In this document: positions 1-7,772 of the stretch, piece after piece
How positions within the stretch are numbered: position 1 is the first letter of the stretch
Layout: every line of letters starts with the position of its first letter
Origin: Fen-1273 sp963837815
Lineage (GTDB): Bacteria; Bacteroidota; Ignavibacteria; UBA10030; UBA6906
NCBI GenBank assembly: GCA_963837815.1
Contig: CAWIOS010000015.1
Span: forward strand, 434,001 to 498,000
Direction of reading: 5' to 3'
Length of the DNA: 64,000 bases
Program-made: the position numbers and the translations under genes
The notes under the pieces: model-generated
The model's database searches: none
Told to the model about the DNA's origin: nothing
Seen by the model: only the letters and a program-made list of their open reading frames with translations

Positions 1-433
1 CCCATGATTCACGGAAGTAGGATGTTCTGTAGGGGATCCATGTCGGTTTTCCGGGGATCGTAAAGAGGTGTTCCCGGAGTTCCGCGAGCGTGAGTCGCGC
101 GTTGACGGGGATGCTGTAACCCACGACGTGGAGATTGGAGTTCCGGAAATCGACTATCGTTTCCCCCCGCGAATTGCGTATATACGCGTCACGGATGTTC
201 CACTCTTTCGGAACGGTCCAGTCGAATACTTCTGTCCCCGTCGGTACCTCGTGAATTTCGAGAGGGATTCTTTCCGCTATTATGCGGAGCGTCTCCCGGA
301 CTCCGTCCCCCGAGAGGCTGCGGCAAAGGGGATAGAGGCGGGATATGAATTCATGCATCGTGCGGCCGGCCTCATCGCTCCGTCCGCCCGCCATTCCGCT
401 CCCCGTATCGTCTAACGCTGTCTCCGTTTTCAT
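1..433 (-). CDS. DUF4910/DUF2172 aminopeptidase-like protein, C-terminus off the window
   Basis: The reverse strand reads open from an ATG at 433 to the left edge, 144 codons without a stop, so only the N-terminal third or so is present. The translation contains the stretches LYPLCRSLSGDGVRETLRI, FDWTVPKEWNIRDAYI and SNLHVVGYSIPVN, which I recognise as the conserved start of the DUF4910/DUF2172 family. That family has a zinc aminopeptidase-like fold, is common in surface-polysaccharide and natural-product clusters, and has no firmly assigned substrate. The start lies 5 bp after the stop of the sugar methyltransferase, so it is the last visible gene of the leftward operon. Catalytic residues lie outside the window. 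Confidence 0.82.
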   Translation of the reverse strand, partial: MKTETALDDTGSGMAGGRSDEAGRTMHEFISRLYPLCRSLSGDGVRETLRIIAERIPLEIHEVPTGTEVFDWTVPKEWNIRDAYIRNSRGETIVDFRNSNLHVVGYSIPVNARLTLAELREHLFTIPGKPTWIPYRTSYFRESW

Positions 434-438
434 GTCGC

Positions 439-1686
439 TCAAAACACGACAAGTGACGGAATCGGGATGACGAACTTCCCTCCCCATTCCCGGACGAACG
501 CATTCTGACGCACGATCTCATCCCTCAGGTTCCACGGCAGTATGAAGAGATAATCGGGTTTCGTCTCCCTGATCGTGCCCGGGGCGGCGATCGGGATGTG
601 CGTTCCAGGTGTGAACTTGCCATGCTTGTAGGGATTTCTGTCCACCGTGTAATCGAGAAAATCCGTCCGTATGCCGCAGTAATTCAGAAGCGTGTTTCCC
701 TTTCCCGGTGCGCCGTATCCGGCGATCCGTTTCCCCTCTTCCTTCGCGGTCGACAGAAACCGGAGTATGTTCCGCTTCGTCGATTCGACCCTGTCTGCAT
801 ACCGGGTATATGTCGCGAGTGAGCCCACTCCCCACGATTCTTCCTCCCGTTTCAGCTCCGCCACCGCCGGGGTGATGGTCCTGGCCTCGTCACCGGCATG
901 CCGGGCGAATATCCGGAGCGAACCTCCGTGCGTCGGGAACTTCTGCACGTCGAACACAACGAGCATGTGCGCGGCGAGGACCTTTTCAATCGTCGTGAAC
1001 GAGAAATAGGAGAAGTGTTCGTGGTAGATTGTGTCAAACTGGTTCTGCTCGATAAGGTTCCGCAGATGAGGAAACTCCACAGTCAGAACCCCTTCCGGCT
1101 TCATGAGTGTCTTCAGTCCCATGACGAAGTCATTGAGGTCGGGAACGTGTGCGATCACGTTATTCGCCGTCACGAGATCCGCCCGTCCGTGGTCGCCGAC
1201 AATGCGCGCCGCCGTGTCAGCCCCCAGGAATTCGACGATGGTCGGTATCCCCCGCTCCGTTGCGACGCTTGCGACGTTTGCGGCCGGCTCGATCCCGAGC
1301 ACCGGGATCCCTCTCCGTGTAAAATACTGGAGCAGGTAACCGTCGTTGCTTGCCACTTCGATCACCTTGCTCGCGGGGGTCAGCCCGAACCGCTCGATCA
1401 TATCGTCGGTGTATGCCCTGCAGTGCGCGAGCCACGTCTCCGCGTACGACGAGAAATACGCATATTCACTGAATATGGTCCCCGGGGAAACGAATTCGCC
1501 GAGCTGGACGAGAAAGCACTTCTCGCAGACGTACGCATGGAGTGGGTAAAACGGCTCCATCCGGTTGAGGTCCGCTTCCGCGACAAAGCTCTCGCAGAGC
1601 GGGGACATCCCCAGGTCGACGAACGTGTGCTCGAGAGGGGCCCGGCAGAACCGGCATTGTACGGTGCCATCACGGGACTGATTCAC
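439..1686 (-). CDS. NDP-sugar C-methyltransferase family protein (SAM-dependent)
   Basis: This 415-residue protein has the three-part build of sugar C-methyltransferases. An N-terminal zinc-binding domain has cysteines C11, C14, C54 and C57. A central Rossmann methyltransferase domain carries the SAM-binding motif VIEVASNDGYLL near residues 108-119. A C-terminal domain carries GYGAPGKGNTLLNY. Known relatives methylate C3 of NDP-keto-deoxysugars. It sits directly downstream of CDP-glucose 4,6-dehydratase, whose CDP-4-keto-6-deoxyglucose product would be a fitting substrate, so a branched-chain CDP-sugar is a reasonable inference. The family is clear; the exact sugar and position are not shown. 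Confidence 0.9.
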   Translation of the reverse strand: MNQSRDGTVQCRFCRAPLEHTFVDLGMSPLCESFVAEADLNRMEPFYPLHAYVCEKCFLVQLGEFVSPGTIFSEYAYFSSYAETWLAHCRAYTDDMIERFGLTPASKVIEVASNDGYLLQYFTRRGIPVLGIEPAANVASVATERGIPTIVEFLGADTAARIVGDHGRADLVTANNVIAHVPDLNDFVMGLKTLMKPEGVLTVEFPHLRNLIEQNQFDTIYHEHFSYFSFTTIEKVLAAHMLVVFDVQKFPTHGGSLRIFARHAGDEARTITPAVAELKREEESWGVGSLATYTRYADRVESTKRNILRFLSTAKEEGKRIAGYGAPGKGNTLLNYCGIRTDFLDYTVDRNPYKHGKFTPGTHIPIAAPGTIRETKPDYLFILPWNLRDEIVRQNAFVREWGGKFVIPIPSLVVF

Positions 1687-1701
1687 TGTGGAACAACTCT
1701 C

Positions 1702-2820
1702 CTATGTGTTGGTGATGGCGATTTTCCCGCGGGCGCCTGACTCCGCCTCGGGGGTAAGGCATTCGTAACGTGCAATCTGTTCCATCGTGAGCTCCCGCGC
1801 GTCCCGGCCGTCACGAAGTGCTTTGTACCACTCCGCTGTCCATTCGAGCGCGGTATCAAGACGGACCTTTGGAGCCCAGCCGAGGCCTGATCGGGCCTTT
1901 GAGATGTCGAGCTTCAGCATGTGATCTTCGTGCGGGTGCACTCCCGGATCAGGTTCCCATGACGCCCCGTTTCCCCAGAGCGAGGCGGTCCGCTCAACAA
2001 CCCAGGAAACGGGCTTCGCGTCGTCATCCTGCGGTCCGAAGTTCCACCCCTCCTGGAATTCCCTCGCACCGGTTGCCAGCCGTTCAGCCAGCGTGAGATA
2101 CCCGTCCAGAGGCTCCAGTACGAACTGCCATGGTCTCACCGCTCGCGGGTTCCGAATCCGCACCGGCTCCTCCTTGAGAAACGACCGGATCATGTCCGCC
2201 ATCAGTTGATCCTTCGTCCAGTCTCCCCCACCGATCACGTTTCCGGCCCGCGCACTCGCCACCCGGACGCCGCTCACTCCTCCTCGCGTCCCGTCGAAGT
2301 ATGAGTGCCGGAACGCGGAAACAACGAGTTCGGCGCACCCCTTGCTGTTGGAGTATGGATCATGCCCCCCCATCGGTTCATCTTCCCGGTACCCCGAGGG
2401 GCGGTTCTCGTTCCTGTAGCACTTATCACTCGTCACAATGACGACTGCGCAGGGACGGCCCAGCCGCCTGAGCGAATCCAACACGTTGACAGTCCCCATC
2501 ACGTTCGTGGAGTATGTCTCACGCGGGTCGTCGTACGAGGCCCGCACAACGGTCTGTGCGGCAAGGTGAATCAGTACCTGGGGACTGCTCCGTTCGACGG
2601 CAGAAAAGAGCGGTTCGTACTCGCGCACGTCCGCGGTGACCGATGTGATCCCTTTGCTGACGTGCGCCAGTTCGTACAGGCTCGGAGTTGTCGGGGGAGG
2701 GAGAGAATACCCGGTGACTTCAGCGCCGAGCGACGAGAGCCAGAGCGTCAGCCAGCTCCCCTTGAACCCGGTATGCCCGGTCATAAAGACTCTCTTCCCC
2801 CGCCAGAACTCTCGGTTCAT
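1702..2820 (-). CDS. rfbG: CDP-glucose 4,6-dehydratase
   Basis: This 372-residue short-chain dehydrogenase/reductase converts CDP-glucose to CDP-4-keto-6-deoxyglucose, the first committed step of CDP-deoxysugar synthesis. The opening FWRGKRVFMTGHTGFKGSWL is typical of RfbG and includes the NAD-binding GxxGxxG at residues 15-21. The catalytic region has VTSDKCY near 129-135 and the YxxxK pair Y156/K160 in HDPYSNSK. Length matches the family. Its ATG overlaps the stop of the upstream gene in an ATGA (2817-2820), implying translational coupling. The usual partner, glucose-1-phosphate cytidylyltransferase, is not in the window and may lie to the left. Confidence 0.93.
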   Translation of the reverse strand: MNREFWRGKRVFMTGHTGFKGSWLTLWLSSLGAEVTGYSLPPPTTPSLYELAHVSKGITSVTADVREYEPLFSAVERSSPQVLIHLAAQTVVRASYDDPRETYSTNVMGTVNVLDSLRRLGRPCAVVIVTSDKCYRNENRPSGYREDEPMGGHDPYSNSKGCAELVVSAFRHSYFDGTRGGVSGVRVASARAGNVIGGGDWTKDQLMADMIRSFLKEEPVRIRNPRAVRPWQFVLEPLDGYLTLAERLATGAREFQEGWNFGPQDDDAKPVSWVVERTASLWGNGASWEPDPGVHPHEDHMLKLDISKARSGLGWAPKVRLDTALEWTAEWYKALRDGRDARELTMEQIARYECLTPEAESGARGKIAITNT

Positions 2821-3773
2821 TTCTCTCGCTCTCCGGCCGGTGTGTGCATGTCAGCCCTGCGGAGCCATGCTTCCCGCCACATCGGGTGGCTGTACCTGGC
2901 GCAGCCCCTGACGCAGAGGCCGGAGCAGGCCGTCCCCTCGAGGAGGACGGTGTTCTGTATCTGCCGCATCTTTCCCGTGTTTTCGAGTATCATCCTGTCG
3001 ACCGACCGGGCGACGGGGAATGTGCGCCCGCTGTGCCTGAGCATCTCGTAACTGATTGCCAGCCCCCGGTTGCGGCCTGTCGCATCCAGCGTCGCGGCGA
3101 TCTCCTCGCGCGAATTTACCTGTGCGATGTCGTTTATCCGCAGGTTCAACGTCACTACGGGGGTCTTCTTCTCCCGGCCGGTCACCGCGCCGAATTCGCG
3201 CCACCCTCTCTTCCTCGCCGTTTTGTTGTAGACGGTGAAGAAGAAGACTTTCATTAGATCCCTGACCCCGAGTGCGCCCGAGCGGAGATCCCTCGCGTAC
3301 TGCCGGACATCGATACCGCGGAGCACCTCCGTGGCCCTGTAGAGCGTCGTGGACTGGCACACGTAGATCTTCTCGTTGTCAATTTCCCGGCCGGAGTGAT
3401 CATCCTGACCGGCCGTCCGTTGCACGGGGGGATCGGGCTCTGTCCCCGGGGGAACCGGCTTCAACCAGGCTTCCTTCCAGAATATCATGCACATCCTCTT
3501 GCATCCGTCGTGCCCGTTCCCGTCGCACCGGACATCTTCCAGCAGCACTGCGTCCCGGAGCCGCCTGATTTCGAGGAATACTTCCCCTTCAACGCACACC
3601 TTGTCCGCCCGTTTGAACACTCTGAACCGCCGGCCGCAGAAATGCCGCATTTCTTCCATGAACGGGACGTTGTTCAGCATCCCCCCGGAGTCAAGTGTGC
3701 CGAGTATCTCCTCTTCGGTCCTGACCTCCACGACGTCTCCGGATTTGTAGTGACCCTGTGCCCGTCTCATCAT
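2817..3773 (-). CDS. uncharacterised EPS-cluster protein with internally duplicated domain
   Basis: A 318-residue soluble protein without signal peptide. Residues about 9-105 (from GDVVEVRTEEEILGTLDSGG to FWKEAWLK) and about 215-310 (from NDIAQVNSREEIAATLDATG to WREAWLRR) are two copies of one domain. Each opens with a V.VRSxEEI.ATLD-like segment and closes with a cysteine-containing stretch ending W(K/R)EAWL. The middle segment contains TEVLRGIDVRQYARDLRSG. I recall this architecture as an uncharacterised family recurring in polysaccharide and secondary-metabolite clusters; no function is established to my knowledge. The cysteines (for example DGNGHDGCKRMC and CSGLCVRGC) could bind metal, but that is inference. 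It overlaps rfbG by 4 bp. Confidence 0.85.
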   Translation of the reverse strand: MMRRAQGHYKSGDVVEVRTEEEILGTLDSGGMLNNVPFMEEMRHFCGRRFRVFKRADKVCVEGEVFLEIRRLRDAVLLEDVRCDGNGHDGCKRMCMIFWKEAWLKPVPPGTEPDPPVQRTAGQDDHSGREIDNEKIYVCQSTTLYRATEVLRGIDVRQYARDLRSGALGVRDLMKVFFFTVYNKTARKRGWREFGAVTGREKKTPVVTLNLRINDIAQVNSREEIAATLDATGRNRGLAISYEMLRHSGRTFPVARSVDRMILENTGKMRQIQNTVLLEGTACSGLCVRGCARYSHPMWREAWLRRADMHTPAGEREK

Positions 3774-3774
3774 G

Positions 3775-4746
3775 CTAGCGTGTTTCCTCCGCTCGTAGCG
3801 ACTCGCCTCCGGCCGGTCCGGCCGGTGTTATGAAGGCTCTCCAGAGGCGGAGAGGGAACCGTATTCCGATGCCGGCAACCCCGACCGCTGCAAGAAGAAC
3901 GTTTGCGCCGAGCCCCTTCCATGACATCATGAGCCAGCGGCCCACGTGCGCGTAACACAGAACGCTGTCCCGGAATCCGAGATCCGCCGAAAAAACGGAC
4001 TTCGCGTATTCGGTCCCCATCCGCCACCGCGGGAGGAGGATCTTCCCCGCCTTTTCCGGGTCGAAGAACAGGACGTAATCGCGGTACGTCCTGTGGACGA
4101 TGTGCGACGATTCCGCGTGTTCCCTGTAGAAAAACAGGCACTCCTGTATTTCGTGGAACGGCCCGAGCAGTCCCAGTCGTGCAAGGAATATCCCGTCCGA
4201 GTGCGCGTACCTGCCGACGGGGGGGACCCTTCTGACGGCGTCTGCGCGCATCAGTCCTGATACCATCTCGTAGCAGGGTCCGTTGAACACGAGCGCCTTG
4301 AACCTCCCGGGGACGTTCTCGCCCCCCGCCTGCGGTTTATCGACGCGGGTTCGTACAACGTTTCCCCCTTCATCGATAATTGCCAGGTCAGTCGAGCAGA
4401 GGACGACGTTCGGAGAATCGTCAAGGAACTTCACGCATTCCTCGAGAAACCGTTCGTGGTACAGATCGTCATGTGCCACCCACTTGAAGTACTCCCCGCG
4501 CGACAGGCTGAACACCCTGTTGAAATTTCCCGCCGCACCGATGTTCTTTTCGCACCGGGAATACATGATCCGGCGATCCAGCGCCGCGTACCGCTCGCAG
4601 ATCCCCCCGGTCCCGTCCGTGGAGGCGTTGTCCGAGATAATGAGCTCGAAATCGGAAAAAGTCTGCGCAAGGAGCGACTCGATCGCCCCGGCAATGTATG
4701 ATTCGCCGTTGTGCACAAGCAGACCGAGACTCACGCGGGGCGTCAT
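3775..4746 (-). CDS. family 2 glycosyltransferase
   Basis: A GT-A fold transferase of 323 residues. The N-terminus VSLGLLVHNGESYIAGAIES and the nucleotide-binding FELIISDNASTDGT (33-46) are standard GT2 motifs. AHDD at 91-94 is the metal-binding DxD equivalent. A hydrophobic stretch near residues 275-305 suggests membrane association through the C-terminus. It probably adds one sugar of the repeat unit on the cytoplasmic face; donor and acceptor cannot be read from sequence. It lies 1 bp from the upstream end of the duplicated-domain gene and 6 bp after the PIG-L gene. Confidence 0.9.
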   Translation of the reverse strand: MTPRVSLGLLVHNGESYIAGAIESLLAQTFSDFELIISDNASTDGTGGICERYAALDRRIMYSRCEKNIGAAGNFNRVFSLSRGEYFKWVAHDDLYHERFLEECVKFLDDSPNVVLCSTDLAIIDEGGNVVRTRVDKPQAGGENVPGRFKALVFNGPCYEMVSGLMRADAVRRVPPVGRYAHSDGIFLARLGLLGPFHEIQECLFFYREHAESSHIVHRTYRDYVLFFDPEKAGKILLPRWRMGTEYAKSVFSADLGFRDSVLCYAHVGRWLMMSWKGLGANVLLAAVGVAGIGIRFPLRLWRAFITPAGPAGGESLRAEETR

Positions 4747-4752
4747 GTATTC

Positions 4753-5433
4753 CTATATCCGGAGAAGTGTTTTTCTGCCGTAAAATGCCTCTGCGTATCT
4801 CCCCGGTGCGGCGCACTCCACCCCGCGGATTCTCATCAACGACAGAAACGTGTCCTCGGTGAACCAGTGCTTTTCATTCTGTGAAGGGAAACCTTCGATG
4901 ATCGCCCGTGACTTTTCCGCGGCTGTCGGGGTGTCGAGCGGAACAAACACGTTGGGGCGTCCGAGATCGCCGTCGTATTTGAGTATTTCGTATTCGAATA
5001 TCAGGTGGTTTCTGAACGTGTTCCACGTCAGATCGGCGATAAGCCGGTGGTCCTGGTGCCTGTCCTCGAGCGTGTGCGTGAATATGATGTCGGGGGCGAA
5101 TTCCCCCTTGATCTCCTCGAACGCTTCCTTGATCTCTCCGCCCTGGAACGGGAAGAAGCCGTCACGGAACCCGTGCACGACGACCGACCGCTCGGCTGCC
5201 CCCCGCAGAAACCGGTCGCCGCTCGCGCGGGCCTCCTCCGCGCGCCTTCCCGAAGCTCCGAAAACCGTCCACCGGACTGCGATCTCCCGCCGGGATGCTC
5301 CGAGCGCGAGCAGCGTCCCGCCGCATCCGATTTCGATGTCGTCGGCGTGTGAGCCGAGGCAGAGTATCCTGAGCGGTCTTCCCGCGGTTTCCGGCAGGCG
5401 CATCATCCCGCCTGTTGACTCCGGAGACGTCAT
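4753..5433 (-). CDS. PIG-L (LmbE) family deacetylase
   Basis: This 226-residue protein has the PIG-L zinc site. GSHADDIEIGCGGT (residues 27-40) corresponds to the AHPDDE motif, with H29, D31 and D32 as likely ligand and catalytic residues. HQDH at 126-129 supplies the distal histidine motif. Family members de-N-acetylate GlcNAc- or other N-acyl-linked sugars. Within this operon it probably modifies a sugar precursor or lipid-linked intermediate. The family's P is A here (SHADD), a tolerated change. Its ATG overlaps the stop of the upstream GT4 gene by 4 bp (5430-5433). Confidence 0.88.
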   Translation of the reverse strand: MTSPESTGGMMRLPETAGRPLRILCLGSHADDIEIGCGGTLLALGASRREIAVRWTVFGASGRRAEEARASGDRFLRGAAERSVVVHGFRDGFFPFQGGEIKEAFEEIKGEFAPDIIFTHTLEDRHQDHRLIADLTWNTFRNHLIFEYEILKYDGDLGRPNVFVPLDTPTAAEKSRAIIEGFPSQNEKHWFTEDTFLSLMRIRGVECAAPGRYAEAFYGRKTLLRI

Positions 5434-6668
5434 TGAGCGTGATCGCCGTGATGTGCGGGGATGGAGCGGGAGCCTCCGTGCGTCGCCCGGAAAAGCACGT
5501 CGGCCATGACCTGTGCTTTATTGTTGATGTCGAAATTTGCTTCGGCATAGAGCCTGTTCCGGACGCCGAATCTGTGCCGCAGCGTATGGTCTGCGAGGAG
5601 CGTCCGCAGGCGTTCGCTCAGCGCCGCGGAGTCTCCCGTGGGGATCACAAACCCCCCCTGCGCCTCATCGACGAGGAGCCTCATGCCGCCGACGTCCGTC
5701 GTGATGATCGGCAGCTCCATTGCCATCGCTTCGCAGCAGCCGTTTGTGGGATAGAAATCCGCCTTCGTCGGTATGATGAACACGTCGCTCTGACGGTAGA
5801 GGCCGATGAGTTCCTCGCTCTGCGGTTCCAGCTCGTTGTGAAATATGACGTTCGCCGGGACGTCTGTCGGCCTGTTCACGGAGGTGACGAAATGGAATTC
5901 GCACGTGCTGAATTCCGGTGTGGATGCAACCTGCAGTATCGTATCCCCCCCCTTCCTGAGAAAATTCCTCCCCACGAAAAGGAGCCGCGGGTGAGTGTCT
6001 TTCCATCCCGTTGGCGGCACGACGGCATCCGGGTTGCCGCCCCACCGTTTCAGATCGAGCCCGGGGGGAACGAGCGTTATTTTCCCCGGGTCGATGCCGT
6101 ACTCGTTGATGAGCGACTGCTTTACGAGCGGCGACCACGCGAGTATTTCTGCGCTTCCCCTGTACGTCGCGCGCGCATGGAACGTGTCGCTCAACCAGCT
6201 CAGCGCCTTCGCCCGCACTCCTCCCGACCGGCCGTACAGCGCGTTGTAATCTTCAAGCATCGCGGGGGTGACGTCGACGGTGATGACCATCGGTGTCCCG
6301 TGAAGGAGGCTCCTGAACCCGAGCGTCGGCACGATGCTGTTGAACACAACAACGTCGAACTCCCGGCCTTCCCGCTCGAGCCTGCGCAGCCGGGAACGGC
6401 ACGTCAGGCTGGCCTTCAGCGTCCAGTTATCCGGAAGGAAGGGGAGGCGCGAGGCGTCCTTGTCCGGCTCCCAGCCGATGAACTCCCACGATGTTTCGAT
6501 GTCCGTCCGGGAGGAGAGTATCCGCTGGAGCGACCGGAAATAGATTTCGATCCCGCTGAATGGGACGCTGACGAAGAGGGCGCGAATCCGTTGTCCGTTC
6601 CCCTGCTTCGTGGTCTTCGTCGGAGGGGGCTCCGGAAACGAAAGCGAATCATGGGTCTTTGTTGTCAT
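5430..6668 (-). CDS. family 4 glycosyltransferase
   Basis: This 412-residue GT-B transferase starts at the ATG at 6668, which overlaps the gmd stop in an ATGA (6665-6668). The frame stays open further upstream, but only as the antisense-free shadow of gmd. The acceptor half begins RIRALFVSVPFSGIEIYF. The donor half has LLFVGRNFLRKGGD and the E-x7-E region EAMAMELPIITTDVGG, where GT4 enzymes bind the NDP-sugar. It is likely to be a cytoplasmic or membrane-peripheral enzyme adding a sugar (possibly GDP-mannose derived, given the neighbour) to the lipid-linked repeat unit; the specificity is inference. Confidence 0.9.
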   Translation of the reverse strand: MTTKTHDSLSFPEPPPTKTTKQGNGQRIRALFVSVPFSGIEIYFRSLQRILSSRTDIETSWEFIGWEPDKDASRLPFLPDNWTLKASLTCRSRLRRLEREGREFDVVVFNSIVPTLGFRSLLHGTPMVITVDVTPAMLEDYNALYGRSGGVRAKALSWLSDTFHARATYRGSAEILAWSPLVKQSLINEYGIDPGKITLVPPGLDLKRWGGNPDAVVPPTGWKDTHPRLLFVGRNFLRKGGDTILQVASTPEFSTCEFHFVTSVNRPTDVPANVIFHNELEPQSEELIGLYRQSDVFIIPTKADFYPTNGCCEAMAMELPIITTDVGGMRLLVDEAQGGFVIPTGDSAALSERLRTLLADHTLRHRFGVRNRLYAEANFDINNKAQVMADVLFRATHGGSRSIPAHHGDHAQ

Positions 6669-7705
6669 GGGGCGACTCTCACCTGTGCCGCGTGCCGCCC
6701 GAGTGGACGTTCCACTTTCGGCGGGGCTTCCTGGACGGATCCCGCATATCGCAAATCGGTCTCGACCATTTCCACGACGAGGTCGCGGAACGTCCTTGTG
6801 TACTGCCATCCGAACCGCTCCCGCGCCTTTTCCGCGCTCCCTTTGAGGAGATCCACCTCGGCGGGACGGTAGAGTCCGGGATCCACGATGACGTGGTCCC
6901 TGTAATCGAGCCCCGCGTGCGAAAACGCCACCTCGCAGAACTCGCGCACGCTGTGCGTTTCCCCGGTGCTTATGACGAAATCGTCGGGTTCCTGCTGCTG
7001 GAGTATCATCCACATGGCGACGACGTACTCCGCGGCGTGTCCCCAGTCCCGCTGCGCCTCGAGGTTTCCGAGCTTCAGCTCGCTGGCAAGCCCCAGCTTG
7101 ATGCGGGCAACGTGGGACGTGATCTTGCGCGTGACGAACTCGAACCCCCTGCGGGGGGACTCGTGGTTGAAAAGTATCCCGTTGCAGGCGAAGAGCCCGT
7201 AACCTTCCCTGTAGTTCCGTGTCAGGTCGTATCCCGCGACCTTCGAGATGCCGTACGGGGAGCGCGGATGAAACCGCGTGGCTTCCGTCTGCGGCACCTG
7301 CTCCACCCGGCCGAACATCTCGCTCGACCCCGCGAAATAGAACCTGCACGTCGGGCACGCTTCCTTCATCGCGGCAAGGACGAAATGCGTGCCGTTGATG
7401 TTCGTGTTGAGCGTCGAGAACTCGTCCTCGAACGAATAGCTGACGAAACTCTGTGCCGCGAGGTGGTAGCACTCGTCCGGCCTGATGTCGAGGAACACCT
7501 TGTAGATGCTCGGGAAGCTCTCGAGCGACGCGTAGTGCATGTGCACCTTTGCAAGGAGGTGATTGATCCTCCACATCCGGTGCGCGGGATCTTCCAGTGC
7601 CACGCGCCGGACGATGCCGTGGACTTCGTACCCCTTGGCGAGAAGGAGCTCCGCGAGGTACGATCCGTCCTGGCCGGTGATTCCTGTTATGAGCGCTTTC
7701 TTCAT
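6665..7705 (-). CDS. gmd: GDP-mannose 4,6-dehydratase
   Basis: The 346-residue protein matches Gmd along its length. It has the NADP-binding motif TGITGQDGSYL (7-17), the catalytic YGISK with Y151/K155, and FNHESPRRG, which marks GDP-mannose dehydratases. The reaction gives GDP-4-keto-6-deoxymannose, precursor of fucose, rhamnose, perosamine and related sugars. No GDP-fucose synthase or aminotransferase is visible in the window, so the final sugar is unknown. It is separated by 67 bp from the flippase gene, the largest gap in the leftward operon, and is coupled to the downstream GT4 by a 4-bp overlap. Confidence 0.94.
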   Translation of the reverse strand: MKKALITGITGQDGSYLAELLLAKGYEVHGIVRRVALEDPAHRMWRINHLLAKVHMHYASLESFPSIYKVFLDIRPDECYHLAAQSFVSYSFEDEFSTLNTNINGTHFVLAAMKEACPTCRFYFAGSSEMFGRVEQVPQTEATRFHPRSPYGISKVAGYDLTRNYREGYGLFACNGILFNHESPRRGFEFVTRKITSHVARIKLGLASELKLGNLEAQRDWGHAAEYVVAMWMILQQQEPDDFVISTGETHSVREFCEVAFSHAGLDYRDHVIVDPGLYRPAEVDLLKGSAEKARERFGWQYTRTFRDLVVEMVETDLRYAGSVQEAPPKVERPLGRHAAQVRVAP

Positions 7706-7772
7706 GAACGTGTATTCCTCCTGTGGCCGGGCAGTGCCGGGCGTGTGTGTGCGTGAATACTCACGGTTTCTG

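Noticed and set aside
898..1740. 280-codon rightward open frame opposite the sugar methyltransferase
   Set aside because: It runs antisense to a clear gene, has arginine- and valine-rich low-information sequence and no family resemblance; high GC content makes such frames common.
5415..6872. 485-codon rightward frame opposite PIG-L, GT4 and gmd genes
   Set aside because: It spans three real genes on the other strand, crossing their boundaries, and the product looks like a shadow translation.
6669..7574. N-terminal extension of the GT4 at 5430-6668
   Set aside because: It only reads through gmd in another frame; homology and the ATGA overlap set the start at 6668.
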